Shown piece after piece: positions 19,979 to 28,781 of a stretch of DNA of 64,000 nt. The translations under genes and the position numbers were made by a program. The stretch's first letter is position 1, and every line of letters starts with the position of its first letter. The notes beneath the pieces were generated by a model. That model made no database searches, was not told the origin of the DNA, and was given only the letters and a program-made list of their open reading frames with translations. This DNA is from Prochlorococcus sp. AG-459-N19 (lineage in GTDB: Bacteria > Cyanobacteriota > Cyanobacteriia > PCC-6307 > Cyanobiaceae): contig QCRF01000006.1 of the NCBI GenBank assembly GCA_003209375.1, forward strand, positions 1 through 64,000, written 5' to 3'.

Positions 19979-20767
19979 TTGAAAAATATTGGTTTAATTT
20001 TGTTTGACATTGATGGGGTAATTCGTAGCGTAGAAAATAGTTACAGACTTTCATTAAAGAAAACAGTTTACAAATTTTCAGGATGGGAGCCAAGTTATGT
20101 AGATATTGATGATGCAAAAAATGAAGGGATCTGGAATAATGACTGGGATTTAAGTTTGGAACTTATAAAAAGAAGTATAAAAAAGGAGAACTTAAACCTT
20201 AAAATTCCTCCAAGAGAAGAAATAGTAAAATGTTTTGAAGAGTTTTACTTTGGTGGAGATCCAAATAAAGATAGTAAATATTGGTCTGGTTACATAACAA
20301 ATGAGGAGTTATTAGTTGATAAGAAGTTTTTTGATTTAATTCAAGATAATGGAATAATCTGGGGGTTTGTTAGTGGTGCAGAGTCTGCTTCTGCAAAATT
20401 TGTTTTAGAAAAAAGACTTGGACTAAAATCACCACCATTAATATCTATGGGAGATGCTCCTGAAAAGCCTAATCCTAAAGGTTTTATTAACTTATCAAAA
20501 AAGCTTATTGGAGATAAACTTGGCGAATCAAATATTCCCATTGCATATGTAGGAGATACTATTGCAGATATAAACACAGTTATAAACGCTAGAAAGGAAA
20601 TACCATCTCAGAAATTCATAAGTATAGGAATAGCTCCACCTCATTTACATTTAAATTCTCGATTAAAAGAACGTAATTCTTACGAAACAAATCTTAGAAA
20701 TGCAGGCGCTGACTTAATTTTAAAATCTATTTATGACCTTAAAGATATTAATCTTGGCTTGTTTTAA
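19979..20767 (+). CDS. HAD-superfamily phosphatase (cyanobacterial TIGR01548 type)
   Basis: A 262-residue HAD hydrolase with motif I FDIDGVIRS (nucleophile Asp and following acid), a threonine/serine motif II around FVSGAESASA, and motif IV VGDTIADINT. The GDAPEKPNPKGF segment supplies the motif III lysine. The family is common in cyanobacteria and sometimes annotated near histidine biosynthesis, but the substrate is unknown. The start is TTG at 19979. It is the last gene before the carbamoyltransferase cassette. Confidence 0.8.
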   Translation: MKNIGLILFDIDGVIRSVENSYRLSLKKTVYKFSGWEPSYVDIDDAKNEGIWNNDWDLSLELIKRSIKKENLNLKIPPREEIVKCFEEFYFGGDPNKDSKYWSGYITNEELLVDKKFFDLIQDNGIIWGFVSGAESASAKFVLEKRLGLKSPPLISMGDAPEKPNPKGFINLSKKLIGDKLGESNIPIAYVGDTIADINTVINARKEIPSQKFISIGIAPPHLHLNSRLKERNSYETNLRNAGADLILKSIYDLKDINLGLF

Positions 20768-20804
20768 AACAAATATTAAATAATAATTTTCTAAATAAAT
20801 CATT

Positions 20805-20813
20805 GAGAGGGAG
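20805..20813 (+). repeat. Candidate att half-site: copy of the tRNA-Ser 3' end
   Basis: The 9-mer GAGAGGGAG occurs here and again at 23640-23648 inside the 3' end of tRNA-Ser(GCU), in the same orientation. The two copies bracket the three-gene carbamoyltransferase cassette. It is short and purine-rich, so chance is possible, but the position is what tRNA-directed integration would leave. Confidence 0.4.
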
Positions 20814-20835
20814 TCACCATTAAGAGAACATCAAG

Positions 20836-20868
20836 AGAACTAAGATGAACCAATAAGAACTAAGATGA
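20836..20868 (+). repeat. 13-bp tandem direct repeat
   Basis: AGAACTAAGATGA occurs at 20836-20848 and 20856-20868, a 20-bp period. It lies between the candidate att copy and the end of the cassette genes. A related AGAACATCAAG precedes it. Function unknown; it could be a recombinase-binding region or decayed coding DNA. Confidence 0.6.
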
Positions 20869-20996
20869 CTCCAACAGAAAGTAATTTACCCGCCATACTT
20901 AAATGGCATAAACTAAATCCAAGATTAAGCCTACTAGATAAGAATTTAAATTTAATTTATTGAACCTACTAGAGAAAGCAAATATAATCTTTGCAT

Positions 20997-21158
20997 TTAA
21001 AAAATCGAGTATATAAAAGGTGCGATAACTGAACCTTGAGTGAAAATAATTAGTGACCCCATGAGAACAATCGTAATAATTAAGGGCGCTAACCAGTACT
21101 TTTTACGAACTTTCATAAAGTCCCAAATGTCTTTAACTAGATCAAAAAATGCTTCCAT
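20997..21158 (-). CDS. Small membrane protein of the carbamoyltransferase cassette (SxtK / DUF5989-like)
   Basis: A 53-residue protein starting MEAFFDLVKDIWDFMKVRKK and ending in a single hydrophobic span, LAPLIITIVLMGSLIIF. This pattern fits the DUF5989-type small proteins found beside SxtJ and NodU-type carbamoyltransferases; SxtK of saxitoxin clusters has the same size and place. It starts 3 nt after the SxtJ-like gene stop, so the three genes form one operon. Its role is unknown. Its presence in all such loci suggests it belongs to a membrane complex with the SxtJ-like protein. Confidence 0.7.
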   Translation of the reverse strand: MEAFFDLVKDIWDFMKVRKKYWLAPLIITIVLMGSLIIFTQGSVIAPFIYSIF

Positions 21159-21161
21159 GGT

Positions 21162-21560
21162 TTAAAAAATGCGTTTTAGGTCAATCTTTTGTTCTTTGCG
21201 GTTTTCTCTGTATGTCTTCTCTCCTTTTCGTTTAGTTCTTAAAGGATCATAACCTGTAAGGCGCATTATATAAGCAATAGGTTGCAATACAAAAATAAAG
21301 ACCAGGCCGAGGATGATGTGACTGTTAATCCATCCAAGGAAGTGTCCTAATGCCATCCAACTCTTATATGGGTATTGAAGTAGGCGTGGTGCAGTGAGAC
21401 CTAATAGCAAACCTGGAACTCCTATCCAAAGAGTCCATATTCTAAATTGATGCCCGAAGAGTGATGGAAGTAACCAACCAATTAGAATGGGGAATCCAAA
21501 TCCAATAAGCAGTCCGAACTCTCGAAGTTGTTTTTTAGAGATTTTTTCTTTCATTATCAA
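21162..21560 (-). CDS. SxtJ-like membrane protein
   Basis: A 132-residue protein with a charged N-terminus (MIMKEKISKKQLREFGL). Hydrophobic segments follow: LIGFGFPILIGWLLPSLFG, WTLWIGVPGLLLGLTAP and, near residue 80, GWINSHIILGLVFIFVLQPI. The tail is strongly basic. Length and layout match SxtJ-type proteins that accompany carbamoyltransferases. It overlaps the stop of the upstream carbamoyltransferase gene by four bases, indicating coupled translation. No biochemical function is established for the family; anchoring the enzyme at the membrane is an inference. Confidence 0.75.
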   Translation of the reverse strand: MIMKEKISKKQLREFGLLIGFGFPILIGWLLPSLFGHQFRIWTLWIGVPGLLLGLTAPRLLQYPYKSWMALGHFLGWINSHIILGLVFIFVLQPIAYIMRLTGYDPLRTKRKGEKTYRENRKEQKIDLKRIF

Positions 21561-23410
21561 TCGAGTTCAAACTCCTGCATCCAGGTCTCATCCTTCTCTA
21601 CTTTGGGTTGTTCGCTTTTGAAAAGGATCTGGTTTTGAAGAACCAAGACATCCATCTCTGTCCGCATGAAGCACCTATAAGCATCCTGAGGTGTACAAAC
21701 GATAGGTTCCCCCCTGACGTTAAATGAAGTGTTAACAATTGTAGGACAACCAGTCTTTCGCTTAAAGGCGTTGATAAGTTCGTAGTAGCGGGAGTTTGTG
21801 GTTTTGCTTACTGTTTGAACCCTTGCTGAATAATCAACATGAGTTATTGCAGGTAGTGAAGATCTCGGAATATTGAGTTTTTCAATACCAAAAAGTTTAT
21901 CTTCTTCTTCTGTCATCTTCTTACAAAGTTCTTTTTTGACCGGAGCAACCAGAAGCATGTAAGGACTCTTAGCATTCATCTCAAACTGATTACTGACATC
22001 TTCTTCCAAAACTGATGGAGCAAAGGGACGGAAACTTTCCCTGTACTTAATTTTGAGGTTCATCACGCTTTGCATCTTCTGGTTGCGTGGATCCCCAATG
22101 ATGGAGCGCCCACCTAGTGCTCTAGGACCAAATTCCATAGGACCATTAAACCAACCAATCACATGACCTTTCTCAAGTTCCTCTGCTAATTGCTCGAACA
22201 ACTTATGATCATTATTAGTGTGGAATGGCGCTTTAATCTGTTCAAGATAGTTGATTATATCAACGTTGCTAAACTCAGGACCTAAATATGTTCCTTTCAT
22301 GGAGTCGCTTATGTTGACGACTCTCTCTTGTTCTTGGTGTTGATGCCATCCCACCAACGCAGCACCGAGTGCTGAACCAGCATCACCACTAGCAGGTTGA
22401 ATCCAAATGTCATCAAAAATATTCTCTTGCAGCAATTTCCCATTAGCAACGCAATTAAGAGCAACACCACCAGCAAGACAAAGATTATTGATACCTGTCT
22501 CTTCTCTCAGTGACTTTGCCAGTTTGAGAACGATCTCTTCGGTAACAACCTGAATCGATGCCGCTAGATCCATATGGAACTGGGTAAGTTCCGTTTCTCC
22601 CTGTCTTGGTGGTCTACCAAAAAGTTTGTGGAACTTCCTTCCAGTCATGCGGAATCCACGATGATATTTGAAGTAACTCATTTCGAGACGGAATGTCCCG
22701 TCCTCTTTAATATCAATTAAATTATCTTTTATCTTGTCGACATATTTTGATTCTCCATAGGGAGCTAGACCCATGAGTTTGTATTCGCCAGAATTTACTT
22801 TGAATCCGCAGTAATAGGTGAATGCTGAGTAGAGAAGACCCAAAGAGTGTGGGAAACTGATTTGCCATAGCGGGTCAATATCTTTACCTTTGCCGATCCA
22901 AGCAGAGGTTGTTGCCCATTCGCCAACACCATCCATGCAGAGAATGACCGACTCCTTAAAAGGACTTGGGTAGAAGGCAGCAGCGGCATGAGAAAGGTGA
23001 TGCTCTGAAAAAAGCAGTATGGGAATCTTTGAGGAGTGAAATCCTAGTGACTTTTGAACTGCTTTGAGATTCTTCTTAAGTTCAGTCTTTAAAAAAAGTT
23101 TTTCTTTCAACCAAACTTGCATCGCTGCAACAAAAGATCTACCGCCTCTTGGTGCTGTTCCTAGATAAGTCTCCAGAAGCCGTTCAAATGTAATTAAAGG
23201 TTTCTCGTAATACACTATCTCTTTGACATCTGTAAGACTGATTCCATGAGATTTTAAGCAGTAAAAGACTGCATTCTTAGGAAAACTCGAATCATGCTTT
23301 TTCCTAGAGAATCTTTCTTCTTGTGCAGCACTAATTATCTCCCCATCCTTCAATAGTGCAGCAGCACTATCATGGTAATAACAAGACAATCCTAATACAT
23401 AAGAACTCAT
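21557..23410 (-). CDS. Carbamoyltransferase, SxtI/NodU/TobZ type
   Basis: A 617-residue O-carbamoyltransferase that would use carbamoyl phosphate and ATP to carbamoylate a hydroxyl on an unidentified acceptor. The N-terminal Kae1-like part has GLSCYYHDSAAALL, EERFSRKKHD, the metal-binding EHHLSHAAAAF (His137, His141) and CMDGVGEWATTSAW. Further on are LAGGVALNCVANGKLL and SGDAGSALGAA. The C-terminal part has WFNGPMEFGPRALGGRSIIGDPRN, KYRESFRPFAPSVL and NTSFNVRGEPIVCTP. All conserved blocks are intact, so it should be active. It heads a three-gene operon. Codon and base use look visibly richer in G and C than the neighbouring genes, suggesting transfer. The acceptor could be a surface sugar or a small metabolite; the sequence does not say. 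Confidence 0.88.
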   Translation of the reverse strand: MSSYVLGLSCYYHDSAAALLKDGEIISAAQEERFSRKKHDSSFPKNAVFYCLKSHGISLTDVKEIVYYEKPLITFERLLETYLGTAPRGGRSFVAAMQVWLKEKLFLKTELKKNLKAVQKSLGFHSSKIPILLFSEHHLSHAAAAFYPSPFKESVILCMDGVGEWATTSAWIGKGKDIDPLWQISFPHSLGLLYSAFTYYCGFKVNSGEYKLMGLAPYGESKYVDKIKDNLIDIKEDGTFRLEMSYFKYHRGFRMTGRKFHKLFGRPPRQGETELTQFHMDLAASIQVVTEEIVLKLAKSLREETGINNLCLAGGVALNCVANGKLLQENIFDDIWIQPASGDAGSALGAALVGWHQHQEQERVVNISDSMKGTYLGPEFSNVDIINYLEQIKAPFHTNNDHKLFEQLAEELEKGHVIGWFNGPMEFGPRALGGRSIIGDPRNQKMQSVMNLKIKYRESFRPFAPSVLEEDVSNQFEMNAKSPYMLLVAPVKKELCKKMTEEEDKLFGIEKLNIPRSSLPAITHVDYSARVQTVSKTTNSRYYELINAFKRKTGCPTIVNTSFNVRGEPIVCTPQDAYRCFMRTEMDVLVLQNQILFKSEQPKVEKDETWMQEFELD

Positions 23411-23533
23411 GAGATATAAGTGAGTCTTTAAATAATAAAAAATACCTATTCTTTAATCATAAATTAACAACTATTAGTTCACAATATTTGATTTTACTCA
23501 CCAATTTATCCACCATTTTGTTGACGCAATATT

Positions 23534-23638
23534 GAACTTCTGCGAACCAGTAATCACCTTATAATGGTATATGTAGTCGTATCAGTAGATCTGAAACCTC
23601 AGCGAACCCTAATAAACTTCCACGAACCAATTAATCAC
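23534..23638 (+). repeat. Cluster of three degenerate GAACC repeats next to tRNA-Ser
   Basis: Three related units lie at 23534-23558, 23594-23615 and 23614-23638. Each has an AACYTC element followed by CGAACC and then a TAAT/TAA run; units 1 and 3 share ACTTC-x-x-CGAACCA and TAATCAC. They sit between the carbamoyltransferase start and the tRNA 3' end, inside the presumed promoter of the cassette. Such arrays could bind an integrase or regulator. Confidence 0.6.
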
Positions 23639-23726
23639 GGAGAGGGAGGGATTCGAACCCTCGACAAAAGTTACCTCCTGTAACTCCTTAGCAGGGAGCC
23701 GCTTTCAACCACTCAGCCACCTCTCC
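23639..23726 (-). tRNA. tRNA-Ser (GCU)
   Basis: An 88-nt class II tRNA read on the minus strand. The acceptor stem GGAGAGG pairs with the 3' end (CCTCTCC), the anticodon loop holds GCT, the variable arm is long, and the T arm contains GGTTCGAATCC. The carbamoyltransferase cassette begins immediately beyond its 3' end, which is the usual side for tRNA-targeted insertions. Confidence 0.95.
23640..23648 (+). repeat. Candidate att half-site within the tRNA-Ser 3' end
   Basis: GAGAGGGAG here forms part of the tRNA acceptor/T region and recurs at 20805-20813 on the far side of the carbamoyltransferase cassette. The two define an interval of about 2.8 kb. No integrase gene lies inside it. Confidence 0.4.
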
Positions 23727-23787
23727 AGTTCTTATACATTATCAATTTTTTTGCAAACATTCAAAATTATTTATTTAATCGAAATGT

Positions 23788-24987
23788 CTAATCAACTTGA
23801 ACTCTTGGCAATCTATTTTTAAAAGAACAAAGAATTTCCCAAGGGATAGTATTGGATTCCCTTGCCCAATCAATTGGAGAAATTGTTTTATCGCCTTCAG
23901 AGCCTAATAATACCATCGTACTGCCAACTTTAATTTGATCTGAACCTGTAATATCCACCATCATTTGATCCATAGTTATCGATCCTACTTGGGGATAAAG
24001 TTTATTTTTAAAGATAACTTTTATCTTACCTGAGAGATTTCTAGGGACTCCATCTGCATAACCGATACTTAATACAGCCAACTTAGTTTTTCTACTACTT
24101 ACAAATTTTCCTCCATAACTTACTCTTACACCTTGATCAATAACTCTTATAAAAGCTACTTTGACCTTCAAAAATAAAGCTGGTTTAAGACATAAATTTT
24201 TATCTATTTTTGCTAGAGGACTATATCCATACATAGAAAGTCCAACTCGTACCATATGAAAATGAAAATCTTTATCAAGAAGCATGCCTGCAGAATTTGC
24301 CAAATGAATCTTGATATTGTGATCATTATCAACTTTAATTTGCTTTAATAATTCTCTAAACTTAAGTCTTTGTAATTGTGTACTGCTTTTAGGATCTAAT
24401 GAGTTATCTTCATCTGCAGATGATAAATGACTATATATTCCTTCTATTGAAATGTTTTCAAAAGATTTTATTTTTTCAAATTCCTGAATAAACTTATCAG
24501 ATTCAAATCCTAATCTTGACATACCAGTATCAACCTTAAGATGTAAAGAAAATTTCAACCCAAACTGCTTACCAATATTATTGCAAATTAAACACTCTCT
24601 AAGACTACTGATAGTTGGCATAAGATTATTTTTGAAGGCTATTATTAAATCCTTTTTTGTATATAGATTTCCCAAAACAAGAATTGGTTTGTTAACTCCA
24701 GAAGAACGAAGCTTAATCCCTTCTTTTAAAGTGGCAACACCTAATTCTGAAGCTCCGCCTTTAATAGCATAATCAGATACTACTTTTGCATCATGTCCAT
24801 ATCCATCAGCTTTGACAACCGCCATAAATTGACAGCTTTTACTTAATTTAGATCTTAACTGCCTTACATTTTTTTCTATTGCTTTACCATTGACTTCAAT
24901 CCAAGCTCTTTGTTTTGGATCTACATCTCTTTCAAAATATGAATATTTATCAAAAATAAATCTCTGATTTGTTTGCGGAAATTGCAT
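23788..24987 (-). CDS. alr: Alanine racemase
   Basis: A 399-residue PLP enzyme that makes D-alanine for peptidoglycan. The PLP lysine is in MAVVKADGYGHDA, near residue 60, and the second catalytic base is the tyrosine of VRVSYGGKF. The HLANSAGML and VRVGLSMYGY blocks are conserved. It carries a short N-terminal extension before WIEVNGKAIEKNVR. It is divergent from the HNH nuclease gene. Confidence 0.95.
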   Translation of the reverse strand: MQFPQTNQRFIFDKYSYFERDVDPKQRAWIEVNGKAIEKNVRQLRSKLSKSCQFMAVVKADGYGHDAKVVSDYAIKGGASELGVATLKEGIKLRSSGVNKPILVLGNLYTKKDLIIAFKNNLMPTISSLRECLICNNIGKQFGLKFSLHLKVDTGMSRLGFESDKFIQEFEKIKSFENISIEGIYSHLSSADEDNSLDPKSSTQLQRLKFRELLKQIKVDNDHNIKIHLANSAGMLLDKDFHFHMVRVGLSMYGYSPLAKIDKNLCLKPALFLKVKVAFIRVIDQGVRVSYGGKFVSSRKTKLAVLSIGYADGVPRNLSGKIKVIFKNKLYPQVGSITMDQMMVDITGSDQIKVGSTMVLLGSEGDKTISPIDWARESNTIPWEILCSFKNRLPRVQVD

Positions 24988-25055
24988 TAACTTTGCACAA
25001 TTATATGCGCTTATTGAAATATACAGTTAGCATGACATGTAAATTGTATTTTGGC

Positions 25056-25562
25056 ATGGGCCAGACTCTAGTTTTAAATGCATCTTATGAACCTTTAAAT
25101 ATCACTTCCTGGCGAAGAGCAGTAATTTTGATGATTAAGGGTAAAGCAGAAAGCTTAGAGGAAGATAAATCATATTCAATACATAGCGGAAAAAAATTGC
25201 CGACAGTAATAAGACTTCGATACTATGTTAAGGTGCCTTTTAGAGAGGTTTCTTTAACAAGAAAAAATATTCTTCTGAGAGATAATAATGCTTGCCAATA
25301 CTGTAACTATAGGGGTAGTGACCTATCAATAGATCATGTTTTACCGAGAAGCAGAGGTGGAACAGATAACTGGGAAAATGTTACTACAGCATGTCTCAGA
25401 TGTAATGTACAAAAAGGTAATCGAACTCCTGAAGAAGCGAGTATGCCTCTAAAACGCAAGCCTTATCGTCCATTAAGTAATCTAAATTTTGAAGCTACAA
25501 GACAAATTGACTCTGGCAAGCATAAAGAATGGAGTAAATACGTAATAGGGGTTGCAATCTAA
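25056..25562 (+). CDS. HNH endonuclease family protein
   Basis: A protein of about 168 residues starting MGQTLVLNASYEPLNITSW, the typical cyanobacterial start for this family; a longer frame back to 24969 would run into alr and is not chosen. The HNH core is CQYC-x-YRGSDLSIDHVLPRSRGGTDNWENV followed by CLRC, so two CxxC zinc pairs and the DH-N-catalytic set are complete. The family is widespread and chromosomal in cyanobacteria, with unclear function; a repair role is possible. It is convergent with prfA. Confidence 0.88.
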   Translation: MGQTLVLNASYEPLNITSWRRAVILMIKGKAESLEEDKSYSIHSGKKLPTVIRLRYYVKVPFREVSLTRKNILLRDNNACQYCNYRGSDLSIDHVLPRSRGGTDNWENVTTACLRCNVQKGNRTPEEASMPLKRKPYRPLSNLNFEATRQIDSGKHKEWSKYVIGVAI

Positions 25563-25573
25563 TACAAAAATTC

Positions 25574-26668
25574 TTAATCTACTCCATTATTAAAATCTTC
25601 CATCATTCTTTTTTGCTCTTGTGCTATGCATGCATCAATTACTTCGTCCAATTGACCAGCAAGAATTGGCTCAAGTGAAAAATTGGAACCTAATCTATGA
25701 TCAGTTGTTCTGTTATCTTTAAAATTATAAGTTCTAATTTTTTCACTCCTATCGCCTGTTCCAACTTGGGAAAGTCTTTGTGATCTTTCTTTTGCATTAG
25801 CTTCTTTTAATTGAATTTCATACAATTTAGCTCTTAAAATTTCCATTGCTCGTTCGCGATTTTGCAATTGTGATCTCTCTTGAGTACAAAAAACTCTTAT
25901 TCCTGTAGGCTTATGGAGAAGATCAATAGCTGTCTCTACCTTATTAACATTTTGTCCCCCTGCACCTCCTGATCTTGCTGTGCCAACCTCTAAATCCGTA
26001 GGATCGATTTTAACCTCAACAGGATCAGCCTCAGGCATAACGGCCACTGTAGCAGTCGAGGTGTGAACTCTACCTTGAGATTCAGTAGCTGGAACTCTTT
26101 GGACTCTATGCACACCAGCCTCAAATTTAAGTTGACTATATACAGAATCTCCCTTTACAGAGATAACTAACTCCTTAAATCCTCCCATATCTGACTCAGA
26201 AGCACTAACAGGTTTTACAGACCATCCGATTTTTTGTCCATATCTTTCATACATTCTTGCTAAGTCGCCTGCCCAGATACAAGCCTCGTTACCTCCAGCG
26301 CCGGCTCTTATTTCTAACATTACACTTCTTTCATCTCTTGGATCTTTTGGCAATAAAGCGATTGTGGTCTTTTGAATTAGTTCATTCTTACATTCCTCTA
26401 GAGTTATTAACTCCTCATTTATTAAAGATTCCATTTCTTTATCATTTCTATTCTCTTTTAGTAAATTTTTTGAATCTTCAATTTCTTTATCGGTGTCAAG
26501 CAACTTATTAAAATCAATCACCAAAGGTTCCAATTTTGACCTTTCCCTTGCTATCGATTCTAACTTTTTTGGATCATTAGCAATATCAGGATCTGCAAGC
26601 TGCACTTCCAAATTTTCAAAACTTTCTGAAGCAGTTTTCAACCTTGCAATTAATATTGAGTATTCCAA
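25574..26668 (-). CDS. prfA: Peptide chain release factor 1
   Basis: RF1 reads UAA and UAG and triggers peptide release. The 364-residue protein has the PxT-type codon-recognition motif PAT (193-195) and the catalytic GGQ (237-239) in [15 protein letters not shown]. It is the last gene of the minus-strand ribosomal superoperon, 27 nt after rpmE. Normal length and no anomalies. Confidence 0.97.
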   Translation of the reverse strand: MEYSILIARLKTASESFENLEVQLADPDIANDPKKLESIARERSKLEPLVIDFNKLLDTDKEIEDSKNLLKENRNDKEMESLINEELITLEECKNELIQKTTIALLPKDPRDERSVMLEIRAGAGGNEACIWAGDLARMYERYGQKIGWSVKPVSASESDMGGFKELVISVKGDSVYSQLKFEAGVHRVQRVPATESQGRVHTSTATVAVMPEADPVEVKIDPTDLEVGTARSGGAGGQNVNKVETAIDLLHKPTGIRVFCTQERSQLQNRERAMEILRAKLYEIQLKEANAKERSQRLSQVGTGDRSEKIRTYNFKDNRTTDHRLGSNFSLEPILAGQLDEVIDACIAQEQKRMMEDFNNGVD

Positions 26669-26695
26669 TTGAAATAATGCTTGATTTGGAGAATT

Positions 26696-26956
26696 CTATT
26701 TTTTAGAATCTTTTTCTTCTTTTTGTTCTTTTGATGTGGCTGAATTTGCTGAACCCATTCCATATTTTTTCATAAACCTATCAACCCTACCTTCTGTATC
26801 AAGAATTTTCTGAGTTCCAGTGAAATATGGATGATTACCGCTCCATACATCAACATGTAATTCAGGCTGCGTTGAGCCAGTTGTCATTACAACTTCTCCA
26901 TTACAAATAACTTTTGCATCTGGATACCATTTTGGGTGTATTTCTGATTTTGGCAT
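26696..26956 (-). CDS. rpmE: 50S ribosomal protein L31, zinc-free form
   Basis: An 86-residue L31 recognised by EIHPKWYPDAKV, NHPYFTGTQKILDTEGRVDRFMKKYG. The cysteines that normally bind zinc are missing: the VCSKCHPFF-type segment is VWSGNHPYF here, and only one cysteine remains near residue 18. The C-terminus has an extra Ser/Lys-rich tail. It follows rpsI by 13 nt. Confidence 0.95.
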   Translation of the reverse strand: MPKSEIHPKWYPDAKVICNGEVVMTTGSTQPELHVDVWSGNHPYFTGTQKILDTEGRVDRFMKKYGMGSANSATSKEQKEEKDSKK

Positions 26957-26969
26957 AATTTAAATTCCT

Positions 26970-27380
26970 TTAACGTTTGGAGAATTGAGGAGCTTTTCTT
27001 GCTTTTTTAAGACCATATTTTCTTCTTTCCTTAGCTCTAGGATCTCTACTGAGATGGCCTTCAGTTTTAAGCGGTTTCCTATTGTCAGGAGATAACTCGC
27101 AAAGTGCTCTAGCTGCTCCTTGCTTGATAGCATCAGCTTGACCTGTCAATCCACCACCAAAAACATTCACCAGAATATCATAGGAATTTTCAAGGCCTAA
27201 TGTTTGCAAAGGTGCTTTTATTGAATTTAAATGCAGAGGATTAAAGTTTAAATAATCATCTCCAGAACGACCATTAATTTTTATTAGTCCATTTCCTGGA
27301 ACCAAACGGACTCTAGCTACTGAAGTTTTTCTTCTTCCAGTTCCCCAATAAACAGCTTTGTTTTTTATTTGACTATTCAT
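26970..27380 (-). CDS. rpsI: 30S ribosomal protein S9
   Basis: A 136-residue S9 with [19 protein letters not shown] at the start and the basic tail ending RKAPQFSKR, whose last residues contact P-site tRNA. It follows rplM by 9 nt, the standard L13-S9 pair. Confidence 0.97.
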   Translation of the reverse strand: MNSQIKNKAVYWGTGRRKTSVARVRLVPGNGLIKINGRSGDDYLNFNPLHLNSIKAPLQTLGLENSYDILVNVFGGGLTGQADAIKQGAARALCELSPDNRKPLKTEGHLSRDPRAKERRKYGLKKARKAPQFSKR

Positions 27381-27389
27381 TTTGATAAA

Positions 27390-27821
27390 TTAACTATTTA
27401 ATAATACAGGATTCTGAGCAGCATGAGGATGATCAGCACCTTTATAAACTTTAAGTTTTTTAAATTGTTGTCTTCCTAAAGAATTATGTGGAAGCATACC
27501 CTTAACAGCTTGCTCGATGATTCTTTCAGGAATTCTTTCTTGTAGAGACTCAAATTTTTCAATTTTCATTCCTCCTGGTCTACCAGAATGTCGCCTATAC
27601 AATTTTTGTGATGCTTTTTTACCTGTTACCTCAACTTTTTCGGCATTTACTACGATGACAAAATCACCAGTATCTAGATGAGGAGTAAATGTTGGTTTAT
27701 TTTTACCTCTCAATACAGTTGCAATTTCTGTTGCAAGTCTCCCAAGTGTCTTATCTTTTGCATCAACTAAAAACCAATTTTTTTCAATGGTTTCTAAAGA
27801 TGGAGTAATTGTTTTATTCAT
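27390..27821 (-). CDS. rplM: 50S ribosomal protein L13
   Basis: A 143-residue L13 with [41 protein letters not shown] and the [20 protein letters not shown] block. It is paired with rpsI and lies 116 nt after truA, so a separate promoter is possible. Confidence 0.97.
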   Translation of the reverse strand: MNKTITPSLETIEKNWFLVDAKDKTLGRLATEIATVLRGKNKPTFTPHLDTGDFVIVVNAEKVEVTGKKASQKLYRRHSGRPGGMKIEKFESLQERIPERIIEQAVKGMLPHNSLGRQQFKKLKVYKGADHPHAAQNPVLLNS

Positions 27822-27937
27822 TTACCAAATTTTATACAAATAAATTTAAAGTTAATTATAAATTCTAACCTATTGGCGGAATATTAAACAACAGTTTTGA
27901 ATGATTAAAGAAAAAACTTCGCTTAATTAAACTTTAC

Positions 27938-28744
27938 TTAAGAAAAACCCTTAATTAAAAATATAGGGAAAAAATCGTTGTTATTTATCTTTTTAAAAAC
28001 ATTTTTTTCATATACAGCATTTACAAAACATAATCCCTTAGCTGGAGCAGATTCTTTAACATCATTTTTCCTTTTGTTTACCCATCTATCTTTAAAAATT
28101 TCTGGCGATATTTTTTTTTCTCCAACTAAAACTAGTTGACCAACGATTAAACGGACCATTCCATATAGAAAACCACTAGCTTTGATATCAACTAGAATCA
28201 AATCTTCTACTCTTTTAATATCTATATTTTTTATTGTAGTAATAGAGTTTATTCTATTACTACCACTTTTCTGAAAAGCAAAAAAATCATGTTCTCCTTC
28301 CATTTTCTTGGATGCATTTAACATTAAAACTTCATCTAATACTTTTTGATATCTATGCCATGACCAATTATTGATGAACAAGTTAGGGAATTTACTGTTA
28401 TTAATGACATATCGATAATGTCTATACATTGCTGAATAGCATGCATGCCAACTATCTTTAACTTCAACCGATTCCAAGATCCTAATTGTGGAGGGTAAGA
28501 GACTATTTAATACATCAGAATAACTATTTCCTGGAATAACACAATCAACATCAAAGTGTACTACTTGACCTGATGCATGAACCCCAGAATCAGTCCTGCC
28601 AGCTGCAAAAGTCTTAACCTTATGATTTGTAACCTTTAAGAGAGCAATATCTAAAATTTCTTGAACTGTATTTGCATTTTTTTGTTTTTGCCAACCTGAA
28701 TAATGAGATCCATCATATTGGACTAGTAAAGCTACCCTTTTCAA
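27938..28744 (-). CDS. truA: tRNA pseudouridine(38-40) synthase
   Basis: TruA modifies uridines in the anticodon arm of many tRNAs. The 268-residue protein has the catalytic aspartate in TFAAGRTDSGVHASGQV and the GFLYGMVRLIVGQLV segment. It lies 37 nt after rplQ, within the ribosomal superoperon, as is common in cyanobacteria. Confidence 0.95.
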   Translation of the reverse strand: MKRVALLVQYDGSHYSGWQKQKNANTVQEILDIALLKVTNHKVKTFAAGRTDSGVHASGQVVHFDVDCVIPGNSYSDVLNSLLPSTIRILESVEVKDSWHACYSAMYRHYRYVINNSKFPNLFINNWSWHRYQKVLDEVLMLNASKKMEGEHDFFAFQKSGSNRINSITTIKNIDIKRVEDLILVDIKASGFLYGMVRLIVGQLVLVGEKKISPEIFKDRWVNKRKNDVKESAPAKGLCFVNAVYEKNVFKKINNNDFFPIFLIKGFS

Positions 28745-28781
28745 AAGTTATTTTCTAGTAAAAGCCCCACTTTTAACTATT

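Noticed and set aside
20997..23410. A saxitoxin biosynthetic cluster
   Set aside because: Only the carbamoyltransferase trio is present. No polyketide synthase-like SxtA, amidinotransferase or Rieske oxygenase is nearby.
24969..25055. A longer HNH protein beginning at 24969
   Set aside because: The added residues run back into alr and the family begins at MGQT.
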